Source of the DNA: Amorphophallus konjac
Lineage: Eukaryota > Streptophyta > Magnoliopsida > Alismatales > Araceae
Direction: 5' to 3'
Length of the DNA stretch: 64,000 nucleotides
Assembly (NCBI GenBank): GCA_022559845.1
Contig: CM040123.1
Location: forward strand, 315,437,933 to 315,501,932
Of the stretch, positions 1 through 8,852 are shown piece after piece. The notes below the pieces were generated by a model that was not told where the DNA came from, did not search any database, and saw only the letters and a list, made by a program, of their open reading frames with translations. The stretch's first letter is position 1, and the number at the start of each line of letters is the position of its first letter. Position numbers and translations under genes: made by a program.

Positions 1-2
1 CA

Positions 3-1015
3 GGGTCAAATGGTTGGCTGTCCGAGGACTCATCAAGCTCGTCAGAAGAGGCGGAACCTGCAAAGCCATTTTCTTTTCACCGCGAACAAACTTTACAAAT
101 TTTCTTCGCGTGCTGCCGTGCTGAGCTGGTAACCCCGTCAGTGGCAACTAATCATCAACGACCTGAAGCCCGGTTCTACCAAGATTACTGCCCTTTTCAT
201 GAGGCATCAGGTCATATTATTTTCAACTGTCAACCATTTAAGGACCTTGCGGAAGATTTCATCAGCCGAGGGATAGTTGATATGGGTGATTCCTTGGTGC
301 ACCCTCCCCAGCCACATGCGCGTGGGGCGATGACTTTCTCAGTTAATGTCATCCATACGCCGTTGGCATTCAACCTGCCTGACCCTTCTGCTGAAGGGAA
401 TGATTCCCGACAGCCGGGAACTGAGGCCACACTCTGGTACCCAGGACAGCAGCTTTCCCACCAGTGCTCTTTTCCCAAGGAAGACACTGAGAAGATATTT
501 GATAAGCTTCTAGAGGATGGATGGGTGTTGGCATATGACCCTCCGTCTTATTACAACGAGACGGCCAAAAGTCATCCTCGCTATTGCAAGTATCATGCGA
601 GGGTGTCCCACCCTACTCAGCACTGTGAAGATGTTCAAGACTTCATTGAAGCTCTCATTCAGAAAGGGGTTGTAGATACCCAGGGGAATTCTATGACGAG
701 GCTATGCCTCGCAGAAGCCGCCAAGGAGACTCTTCAGCAGGTTCGGCGAGAGAATGAGGCCTTCACCCGGTCGGCCTGCTCAAGCAAGTCTCGACAAAAT
801 AAGGAGTTCCCGTTGCTCGCCGGGGACAAGACTGCTCGTGAGAAGCCTAAGGCTCAGAGCCCGGGAGACTGCGCTGTGCGACGAAGCCCTGGGGCTCAAC
901 CCAAACCGAGCCAGCCAGGTGTTGTCATAAGAGGATGTCCTCGGCCAGTTGATAAAGGAAAGGCCAAGGTCCTGAATCCTCAGGGTGAGGCTCCGCTGGA
1001 TCAGCCAAGCTACAA
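3..1015 (+). pseudogene. gag: Gag of element A, 5' part (open to the left edge)
   Basis: The frame is open from the left edge to about 1,015. Two zinc-finger-like motifs of form CX2HX4HX4C are visible, at about nt 198-240 (YCPFHEASGH) and nt 585-625 (YCKYHARVSH). Each is followed by a D/E-rich helix ending in a GIVD or GVVD motif. This paired C/H knuckle is the form I associate with Tat-lineage Gag. The N-terminal part of Gag lies outside the window. Around 990-1,020 the plausible coding frame changes: downstream text rich in K, P and Q continues in the frame one base back, which fits loss of one base (or gain of two). The start of this Gag cannot be seen, so the first GTG or ATG here should not be taken as its start. 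Confidence 0.75.
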
Positions 1016-2989
1016 AGCCTGGAGAAGCCTCAACCGGCGCAGCCCGTCAAAGGGCCGGCCAAAGCCCCCTTGCAGTCCGGTCGCCTTGAGAAGGTTGCCA
1101 CTAGCTGCCCGCAGAGCAATGATAAGGGTAAGCGCAAAGTTCTAGAGGTTGAGCCTAAGACTCAGCCTGGAGTTAAGTTAACAAATCCTCAACCTGCGGC
1201 AAAGAAAGAGTCGGCGATTCCGCAAAAATCTTTGGGGCTCCACTTCGGCCAAATGGAGTTCCAGGAGTTGCCGCCAGAAATAGTTGCTCAAGCGATCGAG
1301 GCCACTTTCCGACCCTCCCCTGAGGCAGAGGAGTGGACCCGCGTGAGCCCAAGGAAGAGCCGCGAAAGCCAAAGTGCCAGACGGCCAGTGCAACGCGGGG
1401 GTCACAGTGGTGGCATTAAGCAACCTCGTTCCGCAAAGTCATCTCCTCCTTCTTTCGAAGAGGTCGCTCGCCTTAAGAAGCAAGAAAAGAACCGGAGAAA
1501 GAATCTAAAAAGGAGGCTTAAAAAGCAGGCTGAGCAGACAGTCGCCATGGAGGCCTCCAAACAACTCACTCCAGTGCAACAGTTGCAAAAGCTTATTGAC
1601 CAACTGGAGGAATACGTGCCGCCTTGCCCCACTGGGAGGGTCACGTTGGACAAATACATCCCCTGGGAGAAGTTTGGGCATAAGACCCGGCTCCTCAACC
1701 GGCTAAGGGAGACTCTGCATCGTCTTGAAGACGGCGAGAGGATTCCAATTCCGGAAGAGCTCTTGCTGTTTTATAAGGACGAAGAGCTTACTATTGAGGC
1801 CCTTGAGCAGGCGATGCGGGAGTTGTCATGCAACATGGTAGCCATTCCACCTCCGGACAACATAAATGCTCCTGGCGGAGAAGGCGGTGCACCCATGGCT
1901 ACATATCAACGCCGATCAGGGAGGAGTCGGCGGGCTCGTGGTCGAGGTCGCGGTCGAGGGCGAGAAAGTCTTTTGACTCCCGACCGGGTTATAATGTTCA
2001 GAGGAGGAAAATCGGGCCCTATTCCTGTGCCACGAGTACGGGGCGTTCCCTTCATCCCTATATCCTCGGAGAATGTTGATAGAACCCCGGAGAATCGAGG
2101 GACGGGCGGCGTCCCTTTTGTAATTCCCTCCTCAGAGAGAGAAGAAGCTCCCGCGGATGACTCTCCGTCAACTCCGGCTTCTGAGCAGGCGGGTCCTTCG
2201 AATAGTGCCTCGGGAGAAGGTCCCTCGGGTCATGCCGAGCCAGCCGAATCTCAGTTGGCCTCAGATGTGTCTTTAGCACCACTCTTTCAAGAAGCGGAGG
2301 AGATGCAAAATGAAGATCAATGCCCGGCCAAAAAGGAGAAGCCCCATGGAGCTCCGAAGACTCTGGAGGAGCTTATCCCCCCATTTGACAAGATCCGCGC
2401 TAGGGCGGACCGTAAAATCATTCAACATATGAGCCGGTTCCCAACTAGCATTACTGTATGGGAAGCTATCGCCTGGAGCAAGGATCTTCGAGAAGCTCTA
2501 GTAAAGGTGCTCCAAGACCCCGAGGCGTATGAGGCTCATGTGGCAGAGTTGCAAGCCCAAGCATATGAGGCTCTAGCAGCCAATATTGTTTTCACAGACA
2601 AGGATATGCTACTGGCTTCCCCTTGCCACAATCGTCCCTTATATATGAAAGGGACAATCAACGGCCATGAGGTGAATCGAATCTTGGTCGATGCAGGAGC
2701 CGCAGTAAATATCATGCCATTAAAGACATTCAAATCTCTTTATTTGGCACCTTACTTGCAAAAGGTCAACGCTGTCAAGATTTCGGGGTTTAATCAAGGC
2801 TCCGAGGAGGCCCTTGGACGTGTCGAGGTGAAGCTTGTGCTGGGCGACTTCACCACCAAGGCGATATTTTACATCATCAACTCTGACACATCCTACAAGA
2901 TGTTGTTGGGAAGACCCTGGTTGCATGAAAATTGGGTCGTCCCATCAACATTGCACCAATGCCTTAAATATTCAAAAGGGGGAAAGTAG
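1000..2989 (+). pseudogene. Gag C-terminal region and aspartic protease of element A
   Basis: After the frameshift near 1 kb this frame stays open to a TAG at 2,987-2,989. The first part is basic and low in complexity (R/K/P-rich, with an RGRGRGR tract near nt 1,940). The last ~140 residues hold the protease: the active-site motif VDAGAAVNIMP is at about nt 2,689-2,721, and LLGRPWLH follows at about nt 2,905. The usual D-S/T-G triad is D-A-G here, a variant I know from Tat-lineage proteases. The TAG is in frame with the downstream pol frame, and the text on both sides reads as continuous protein. I therefore take it as a nonsense mutation and not a natural end. A single C-to-T change in a CAG glutamine codon would explain it. 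Confidence 0.8.
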
Positions 2990-5900
2990 TATACAGTCTT
3001 TGCAGACCAGGCTCCTTTTCACCCCAATGAATGCCACCTGGCGGATGCCTCCCTGTACTTCGGGGAACCCACTATTTCAGTCCCCGATAAAGTCCAAGAC
3101 AAGGGGAAGCAGAAGGTCGAACCTGAACCAGAAGGAAGCCAACTCTTCACGGTCAATCGTGAGATGTTAAAGCTCCATCAGTTGAGTCTCAAGCCTGCGT
3201 CGAAGCCTACGCAAGTAGAAAGAGGCAAGATTGACTTTGAGGCCAACCTCATCAGTCAAGCTATCAACTGCAGTGTACCTCTGCCCCCAAATTGCATTCA
3301 ACTTCCCTTTGTTAAGGAAGAGCACGGGGTGGAAGAATTGAAGACCTTTGTAGTTTCTTACATACGCAAAGGTCGAAGGAGAGACCGTCACCCGGTTCGG
3401 CTAATTATCTTCTACAGAGGAGACCAAATACCGCCAAGTCCGCCGGAGGACGACTTCGGGTGGGCATCGCCAGCCGACAAGGTGTCAGAGCCTATCCAGG
3501 CCATGGCTCACATGCCCGCCCGGCTCAAACACATGTGCATGAAGCAGGGGATTCCACAGCAGCAAACTTCTGCGCAGAAAACATATTTTTCTAATCTCTG
3601 GAATCCTCCACATGTCAGGGGGCAACCTCCAATTTCTCACAAAGACACCCGAGGATTGGGCTATGAGCAGGAGCCAGAATTCCGGGTCCATTATGCTATT
3701 AATGCCATAGGGCCCTTATCATCCTCTCGTGAGGAGGCCCGAAAGGAGCCTGCGGCTGAAGAACTCTATCAGGAGTCTATAGAATCCATGGTGGCTCCTC
3801 CGTCAGCGTCCGGCAAGGATTCGCAGACAGAAGAAATCTCCCCAACTCCTACTGGCGACTTGGTGGTACCAGAGGAATTTGAGATCTGCGAGATCAGCCC
3901 TGACGAAGCTGAAGATTTCGTTGACCTCCAACCAGCTCCACCTGAACTCGAAGACGGTGGTCAAGCAACTGTTGACGAGTTGGTCGAGGTCAACCTTGGC
4001 ACTCATGGTGAACATAAGCCCACCTTTGTAAGTGCCCTCCTTAGTGGGGAAGAACGACAGGCATACCAGCAACTCTTGAATGAATTCAGAGACTGCTTTG
4101 CCTGGACGTACAAAGAGATGCCGGGCCTTGATCCATCTGTGGCAGAACATGAACTGGCGATACTCCCGACAGCCAAGCCAGTTAAGCAAGCCCAGAGACG
4201 CATGCGCCATGAACTGGAGGTGAAGGTGAATGCGGAGGTCGACAAAATGTTAGACGTGGACTTTATAGAGCCATGCAGATATCCTGTGTGGCTCGCCAAT
4301 ATAGTCCCCGTCAAAAAGAAGAACGGCCAAGTCCGGGTCTGCATCGACTTTCGGGATCTGAATAAAGCCTGTCCAAAGGACGACTTCCCAGTCCCGATCA
4401 TCGAGACAATGGTGGATATGACTACTGGTCATGAGGCCCTGTCTTTTATGGACGGGTCATCTGGATACAACCAAATCCGTATGGCTGTAAAAGACAAGGA
4501 TCATACGGCTTTCAGAACCCCAAAAGGCATCTTCAGCTACAAGAGAATGCCATTTGGCCTGAAAAACGCCGGCGCCACATATCAAAGGGCAATGACCAAA
4601 ATCTTTAATGAGATGCTGCACAATGTCGTCGAATGTTATGTCGACGACCTGGTCGTTAAGTCCAAAAGGCGAGCTAATCACTTAGCCGACCTACGTCGGG
4701 TCTTCGAGCGGCTTCGACAATATCAGCTCAAGATGAATCCGATGAAATGCGCATTTGGAGTCTCCAGCGGCAAGTTCCTCGGTTTCATCGTCAGATACCG
4801 AGGGATAGAGATAGATCCTGACAAAATCAGGGCTATCAATGAGCTCCCTCCACCCAGGAACATAACGGAGCTCAGATCTCTGCAGGGAAGGCTCGCTTAT
4901 ATCAGGCGATTCATCTCTAACCTCTCAGGAAGGTGCATGCCCTTCGGCAAATTGATGAAAAAAGGAGCACCCTTTATCTGGGACGAGAGCTGTCAAAAGG
5001 CTTTCGAACAACTCAAGGAGTATCTCTTAACTCCACCAGTCTTAGGGGCACCTGTCAGGGGAAAGCCTCTCATTCTTTACATCGCAGCCATGGAGGCTTC
5101 CCTTGGGGCTCTCCTGGCCCAAATTAATGAGGAGGGTAAAGAGCAGCCGCTATATTATCTCAGCAGGAAGCTGATCGGCCCTGAGTGTCGGTACTCACCT
5201 ATGGAGAAAATGTGCCTTGCTTTGGTGTTCGCTGTCAAAAAGTTACGGCACTATCTGTTAGCGCACCGAGTGGAGCTCATCTCTAAATGGGACCCGCTCA
5301 AGTACCTACTCAGTCAACCTGTCCTCTCTGGAAGGTTAGGGAAATGGACTCTTATCTTGATGGAGTTCAACATTACATTCGTCCCACGCAAAGCGATCAA
5401 GGGACAAGGGATGGCTGATTTTCTTGCTGCACACCCTGTGCCGGCGGAGTCGTTCCTCAACTTCGACCTACCAGACGAGGAGAAGTTGATGCAACCACCT
5501 GATGCTGAAGAGGGTGCAGATGTCTCACTCCATCCTGAACAAGAGGTGTTGTCTCTCGGCACACCATGTTGGGAGTTGTATTTTGACGGTGCATCTAGGA
5601 CCGTTAAGAAGGCAGGCGGCCTCGTAAGCTTTGTAGCCGGCGCCGGCATAGTCTTCGTATCCCCTCAAGGGGGTGTACTTCATCATTCCTGCGCTCTCAT
5701 GAAGTCACTAACTAATAATGAGGCGGAATATGAAGCATTAATCATTGGGCTACAACTAGCACTGGAAATGGAGCTCAAATGTATTAAAGTGTACGGGGAT
5801 TCTCAACTCATTGTCCGTCAAGTCCTCGGTGATTATGATGTGCGGAAAAAGGAGTTGATCCCTTACTTTGAGGCCGTTATGAGGCTTAAAGAAAAGTTCT

Positions 5901-7423
5901 ATTTCTTTGAGATAAGCCATGTGCCGAGGAGCAATAATTCTCAGGCAGATGCGTTGGCAAAGTTAGCAGCCGCGTTAAAGCTTCCCCCTGATGGTGAGTT
6001 GAATATTACAGTCAGGCACAGAAGGCTCATGCCCAGCATGCTTGATGAAGAATCAGGCCTCACCATTTATGAGGTTCACCACCGTGAAGAGGGAAATGAT
6101 CCAGAGGAAGAAGATTGGCGCGAGCCAATTATACAAATTAAGAACGGGCAGTTTCCTCCGGAACGAGCTCGAAGGGTGCAGTTGCTTAGAAGGGCTGCGT
6201 CATATCGGTTGCTTGATGGTATTCTCTTCAGGCTCGCCCAGGAAAAGGACCACCCGGTGCTCTTGCGATGTCTCTCACTTAAGGAAGCCAAGACCGTCAT
6301 GCGGGAGGTCCACTCTGGTTTGTGCGGGGCTCACCAGGCCGGGACGAAGATGAAGATGAATATCAAACTTAAGGGCTTCTATTGGCCTACTATGTACGAG
6401 GACTGTAACCAATATGCTCGCACCTGTCACCAGTGCCAAGCTTTTGGGCCAATCCCTCGGAGGCCTCCAAGTTCTTTACACCCAACGGCTCCTACATGGC
6501 CGTTTGCAGAATGGGGCATGGATATAGTGGGACCATTCCCTCCATCCTCTCAAGGGCATAAATTTATTCTAGCAGCCACAGATTATTTTTCTCGCTGGGC
6601 TGAGGCTATTCCTCTGCGAGAGGTTACAGGTGAGGCAGTGGCTCGCTTCGTAAGATATCATATTATATACAGATTCGGAGTCCCTAGCCGAATTATTTCA
6701 GACAATGGGACGCCCTTCAGAAACAAGACAGTGTATACACTGGCGGCTAAATTCCATATTGATTGGAGAACCTCCTCGGTTTATAACCCTCAGGCTAATG
6801 GTTTAGCGGAGGCTTTCAACAAAACACTTTGCAAGTTGATGGCAAAGATTATAAATGGCCGAAAAAGGGATTGGAGCGAAAAAGTCCACGAAGCCCTCTG
6901 GGCCTATCGGACTGTTTATAAAACCCCTACGGGGTGTTCCCCATTTTCACTGGTGTACGGGGCTGAGGCAATCACCCCTGTAGAGATTGAACTGGCTTCA
7001 TATCGAGTGGCAGTTCAGGCAGGCCTACCCGGCCAGGAGCAGTCTGAAGCCGAAAGGAGGCTGGAGGAATTATCCTCTTTAGAAGGCAAAAGACTTCAAG
7101 CCTATCAGCATTTGCAGATCTACCAAGCTCGCATGGCGCGTGCTTACGACAAGTTAGTCAAGCACCGGGCATTCAAGAAAGGCGACTTGGTCATGCTTAA
7201 AGAAAAAGAAGTCATTGCCGGCAAGCCAAGCGGGAAACTCCAACCCAATTGGCGGGGGCCTTACATCATCCAGAAGGTCTTCGAAGGCGGGGCTTACACG
7301 GTGGTGGACCACAAAGGCAACAGCCCGTTCCCTCCTCTCAATGGCAAGCACATGAAGCTCTACCATGCGCCACCGCAAGAGTTTCCACAGCAGTCCTCAC
7401 AGGACAGTACCTCTCGTCAGTAA
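2990..7423 (+). CDS. pol: Pol of element A: RT, RNase H, second RNase H, integrase
   Basis: The frame is open from just after the TAG at 2,987 to TAA at 7,421-7,423; the first internal ATG is at 3,164. Residues below are counted from that ATG. RT covers about 330-500, with FMDGSSGYNQI, MPFGLKNAGATYQRAM and the catalytic YVDD near residue 491. Ty3-type RNase H covers about 600-740. A second RNase H follows at about 804-935, with acidic positions in YFDGAS, NNEAEYEAL, GDSQLI and QADALAK. Integrase has an HHCC finger near 1,045-1,090 and the D-D-E residues in MDIVGPF (~1,119), ISDNGTPF (~1,179) and NGLAEAF (~1,216). No internal stop is present in these 1,419 residues. The product would copy the element RNA into DNA and insert it. 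No chromodomain was recognised. Confidence 0.93.
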   Translation, partial: YTVFADQAPFHPNECHLADASLYFGEPTISVPDKVQDKGKQKVEPEPEGSQLFTVNREMLKLHQLSLKPASKPTQVERGKIDFEANLISQAINCSVPLPPNCIQLPFVKEEHGVEELKTFVVSYIRKGRRRDRHPVRLIIFYRGDQIPPSPPEDDFGWASPADKVSEPIQAMAHMPARLKHMCMKQGIPQQQTSAQKTYFSNLWNPPHVRGQPPISHKDTRGLGYEQEPEFRVHYAINAIGPLSSSREEARKEPAAEELYQESIESMVAPPSASGKDSQTEEISPTPTGDLVVPEEFEICEISPDEAEDFVDLQPAPPELEDGGQATVDELVEVNLGTHGEHKPTFVSALLSGEERQAYQQLLNEFRDCFAWTYKEMPGLDPSVAEHELAILPTAKPVKQAQRRMRHELEVKVNAEVDKMLDVDFIEPCRYPVWLANIVPVKKKNGQVRVCIDFRDLNKACPKDDFPVPIIETMVDMTTGHEALSFMDGSSGYNQIRMAVKDKDHTAFRTPKGIFSYKRMPFGLKNAGATYQRAMTKIFNEMLHNVVECYVDDLVVKSKRRANHLADLRRVFERLRQYQLKMNPMKCAFGVSSGKFLGFIVRYRGIEIDPDKIRAINELPPPRNITELRSLQGRLAYIRRFISNLSGRCMPFGKLMKKGAPFIWDESCQKAFEQLKEYLLTPPVLGAPVRGKPLILYIAAMEASLGALLAQINEEGKEQPLYYLSRKLIGPECRYSPMEKMCLALVFAVKKLRHYLLAHRVELISKWDPLKYLLSQPVLSGRLGKWTLILMEFNITFVPRKAIKGQGMADFLAAHPVPAESFLNFDLPDEEKLMQPPDAEEGADVSLHPEQEVLSLGTPCWELYFDGASRTVKKAGGLVSFVAGAGIVFVSPQGGVLHHSCALMKSLTNNEAEYEALIIGLQLALEMELKCIKVYGDSQLIVRQVLGDYDVRKKELIPYFEAVMRLKEKFYFFEISHVPRSNNSQADALAKLAAALKLPPDGELNITVRHRRLMPSMLDEESGLTIYEVHHREEGNDPEEEDWREPIIQIKNGQFPPERARRVQLLRRAASYRLLDGILFRLAQEKDHPVLLRCLSLKEAKTVMREVHSGLCGAHQAGTKMKMNIKLKGFYWPTMYEDCNQYARTCHQCQAFGPIPRRPPSSLHPTAPTWPFAEWGMDIVGPFPPSSQGHKFILAATDYFSRWAEAIPLREVTGEAVARFVRYHIIYRFGVPSRIISDNGTPFRNKTVYTLAAKFHIDWRTSSVYNPQANGLAEAFNKTLCKLMAKIINGRKRDWSEKVHEALWAYRTVYKTPTGCSPFSLVYGAEAITPVEIELASYRVAVQAGLPGQEQSEAERRLEELSSLEGKRLQAYQHLQIYQARMARAYDKLVKHRAFKKGDLVMLKEKEVIAGKPSGKLQPNWRGPYIIQKVFEGGAYTVVDHKGNSPFPPLNGKHMKLYHAPPQEFPQQSSQDSTSRQ

Positions 7424-7429
7424 AGGTTC

Positions 7430-7450
7430 AAAAAAAAAAGGGGGGGGGGG
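7430..7450 (+). promoter_or_regulatory. A-run followed by G-run (polypurine tract-like) just after pol
   Basis: Seven bases after the pol stop is a run of ten A and about eleven G. This is an uninterrupted polypurine block of the kind used to prime plus-strand DNA, but it is 6.6 kb upstream of the true tract at the 3' LTR. It directly precedes the first four-hairpin module. At the second module the corresponding place is A-rich with TA interruptions and only GGGG. Whether it acts as an internal priming site is inference. Confidence 0.4.
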
Positions 7451-7665
7451 TTAAAAATACTGATACCCCGGCGGACTCAGTCAGCCTTCAATGGTTGGCT
7501 GAGGGTAAAAAGGCCACAGACCCGGTCGAGGTGAAAACCCGAAAGGGCGCCTCGGGCAAAAATGGGCAACCCCTCGGTGTGAAAACCCGCAAGGGCGCAC
7601 CGGAAAAAGCTAAAGGGGGCCAACCTCGGCGAAAACCCGAAAGGGCGGTGAGGTTGGTAATGTGA
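7449..7665 (+). other. Four-hairpin module, copy 1 (P1-P4)
   Basis: Pairings read by hand. P1: 7,476-7,486 with 7,493-7,503 (11 pairs, two G-U). P2: 7,526-7,555. P3: 7,575-7,602. P4: 7,620-7,657. P2, P3 and P4 share one design: an outer stem, a G-C pair, a bulge of four A on the 5' side, a CCC/GGG stem and a tetraloop. The loop is GAAA in P2 and P4 and GCAA in P3, both GNRA. Spacers are A-rich (GGGTAAAAAGGC after P1, CAAAAATGGG after P2, AAAAAGCTAAAGGGGG before P4). The tetraloop is GNRA only when read on the plus strand, the sense of the element RNA. The function is unknown to me. Confidence 0.75.
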
Positions 7666-7822
7666 AAGAAAAAATTTCCTCTCCCTATCTATTTTAAGGG
7701 TGGCTCTAAGTCAATGACTCCACCCCATCTCCACCAAAACATCATATTGATGTCATGGCTAGACCTTACATGTCATTCTATGACACCTAGTCCTACCAAC
7801 ATGTTGAGGTTGTCATATTTTG

Positions 7823-8305
7823 TCCCATCGGGCATGGCCTCAGTATGCTCTCTCGAGCTGCCAACCGATGTCGTCTTTCGACTCCCTTTTGTCCCATCGG
7901 GCATGGCCTCAGTATGCTCTCTCGAGCTGCCAACCGATGTCGTCTTTCGACTCCCTTTTGTCCCATCGGGCATGGCCTCAGTATGCTCTCTCGAGCTGCC
8001 AATCGATGTCATCTTTCGACTCCCTTTTGTCTCATCGGGCATGGCCTCAGTATGCTCTCTCGAGCTGCCAACCGATGTCATCTTTCGACTCCCTTTTGTC
8101 CCATCGGGCATGGCCTCAGTATGCTCTCTCGAGCTGCCAACCGATGTCGTCTTTTGACTCCTTTTTGTCCCATCGGGCATGGCCTCAGTATGCTCTCACG
8201 AGCTGCCAACCGATGTCATCTTTTGACTCTTCTTTATCTCACCGGGTTTGGCCTCAGTATGCCCTCTCGGGCTACCAACCCATTTCGCCTTTCGGCTCGT
8301 AGATT
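7823..8305 (+). repeat. 69-bp tandem repeat, seven units
   Basis: Units start at 7,823, 7,892, 7,961, 8,030, 8,099, 8,168 and 8,237, exactly 69 bp apart. The first five are nearly identical and the last is clearly diverged. Since 69 is a multiple of three and the unit has few stops, long repetitive reading frames appear on both strands; these are artefacts. Each unit has CATCGG near its start and CCGATG about 40 nt later, so a weak hairpin is possible. The array sits between the two four-hairpin modules. Confidence 0.95.
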
Positions 8306-8453
8306 TGACTCATTCGTCCCACCTGGGCTGTCAAACCTACCCATTTGTCCCACTTGTGTGGCATATAGGTCCCTACGGGAATGCCACTTTCTCCTCGCCC
8401 CCTGGGCGTTATAGGGTCAAAAAAAAAATATAAAAAAAAATATAAAAAAATGG

Positions 8454-8670
8454 GGTTAAAAATATTGAGGCCCCAGCGGACTTGATTGTTTCTGTTAGAA
8501 GGAACAATCAAGGGTAAAAAGGCTCTAACCCAGCTAGGGTGAAAACCCGAAAGGGCGCCCTAGGCAAAAATGGGTACCCCTCAGTGTGAAAACCCGCAAG
8601 GGCGCACTGGAAAAAGCTAAAGGGGGCCGGTCCTGGCGAAAACCCGAAAGGGCGGTAGGACCGGTAAAGT
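8454..8670 (+). other. Four-hairpin module, copy 2 (P1'-P4')
   Basis: This is a diverged duplicate of the module at 7,449-7,665, about 1 kb away. P1': 8,481-8,492 with 8,501-8,512. P2': 8,534-8,563. P3': 8,582-8,609. P4': 8,627-8,664. The A4 bulge, the CCC/GGG stem, the loops (GAAA, GCAA, GAAA in the same order) and the spacers are identical or nearly so. The outer stems differ in sequence but still pair. For example, the P4 arms change at five of eight pairs, both partners each time, and the P1 arms change almost completely. Confidence 0.75.
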
Positions 8671-8852
8671 GAAAAATAAAAAAAAAGGAGACATACATAC
8701 AGAAAGATGGGAGTAAAATCAGCTATATTAAAGCTCTGTCTTTCATTTGCCAATGTCAATAATGGAGCCCGAGACAATCCCTCGGGTAAGATGTACATGG
8801 CTGGGGTCTGAATGCAGCCCTACACAAAATAAAAGAGAGGAACAAGAAGCTA

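Noticed and set aside
1..7423. Integrated pararetrovirus (caulimovirid) as source of the RT-bearing region
   Set aside because: Integrase, a second RNase H, a polypurine tract and an LTR are present and no movement-protein region was seen, so it is a Ty3/gypsy element.
7714..8414. Repetitive proteins of 135-189 residues in several frames over the 69-bp repeats
   Set aside because: They arise from a repeat length divisible by three, overlap in all frames and lack a start context or family resemblance.
7449..8670. Reading the four-hairpin modules as structures of the minus strand (antisense transcript)
   Set aside because: On the minus strand the tetraloops would be TTTC or TTGC and the bulge a T-run; GNRA loops and the A bulge exist only on plus.
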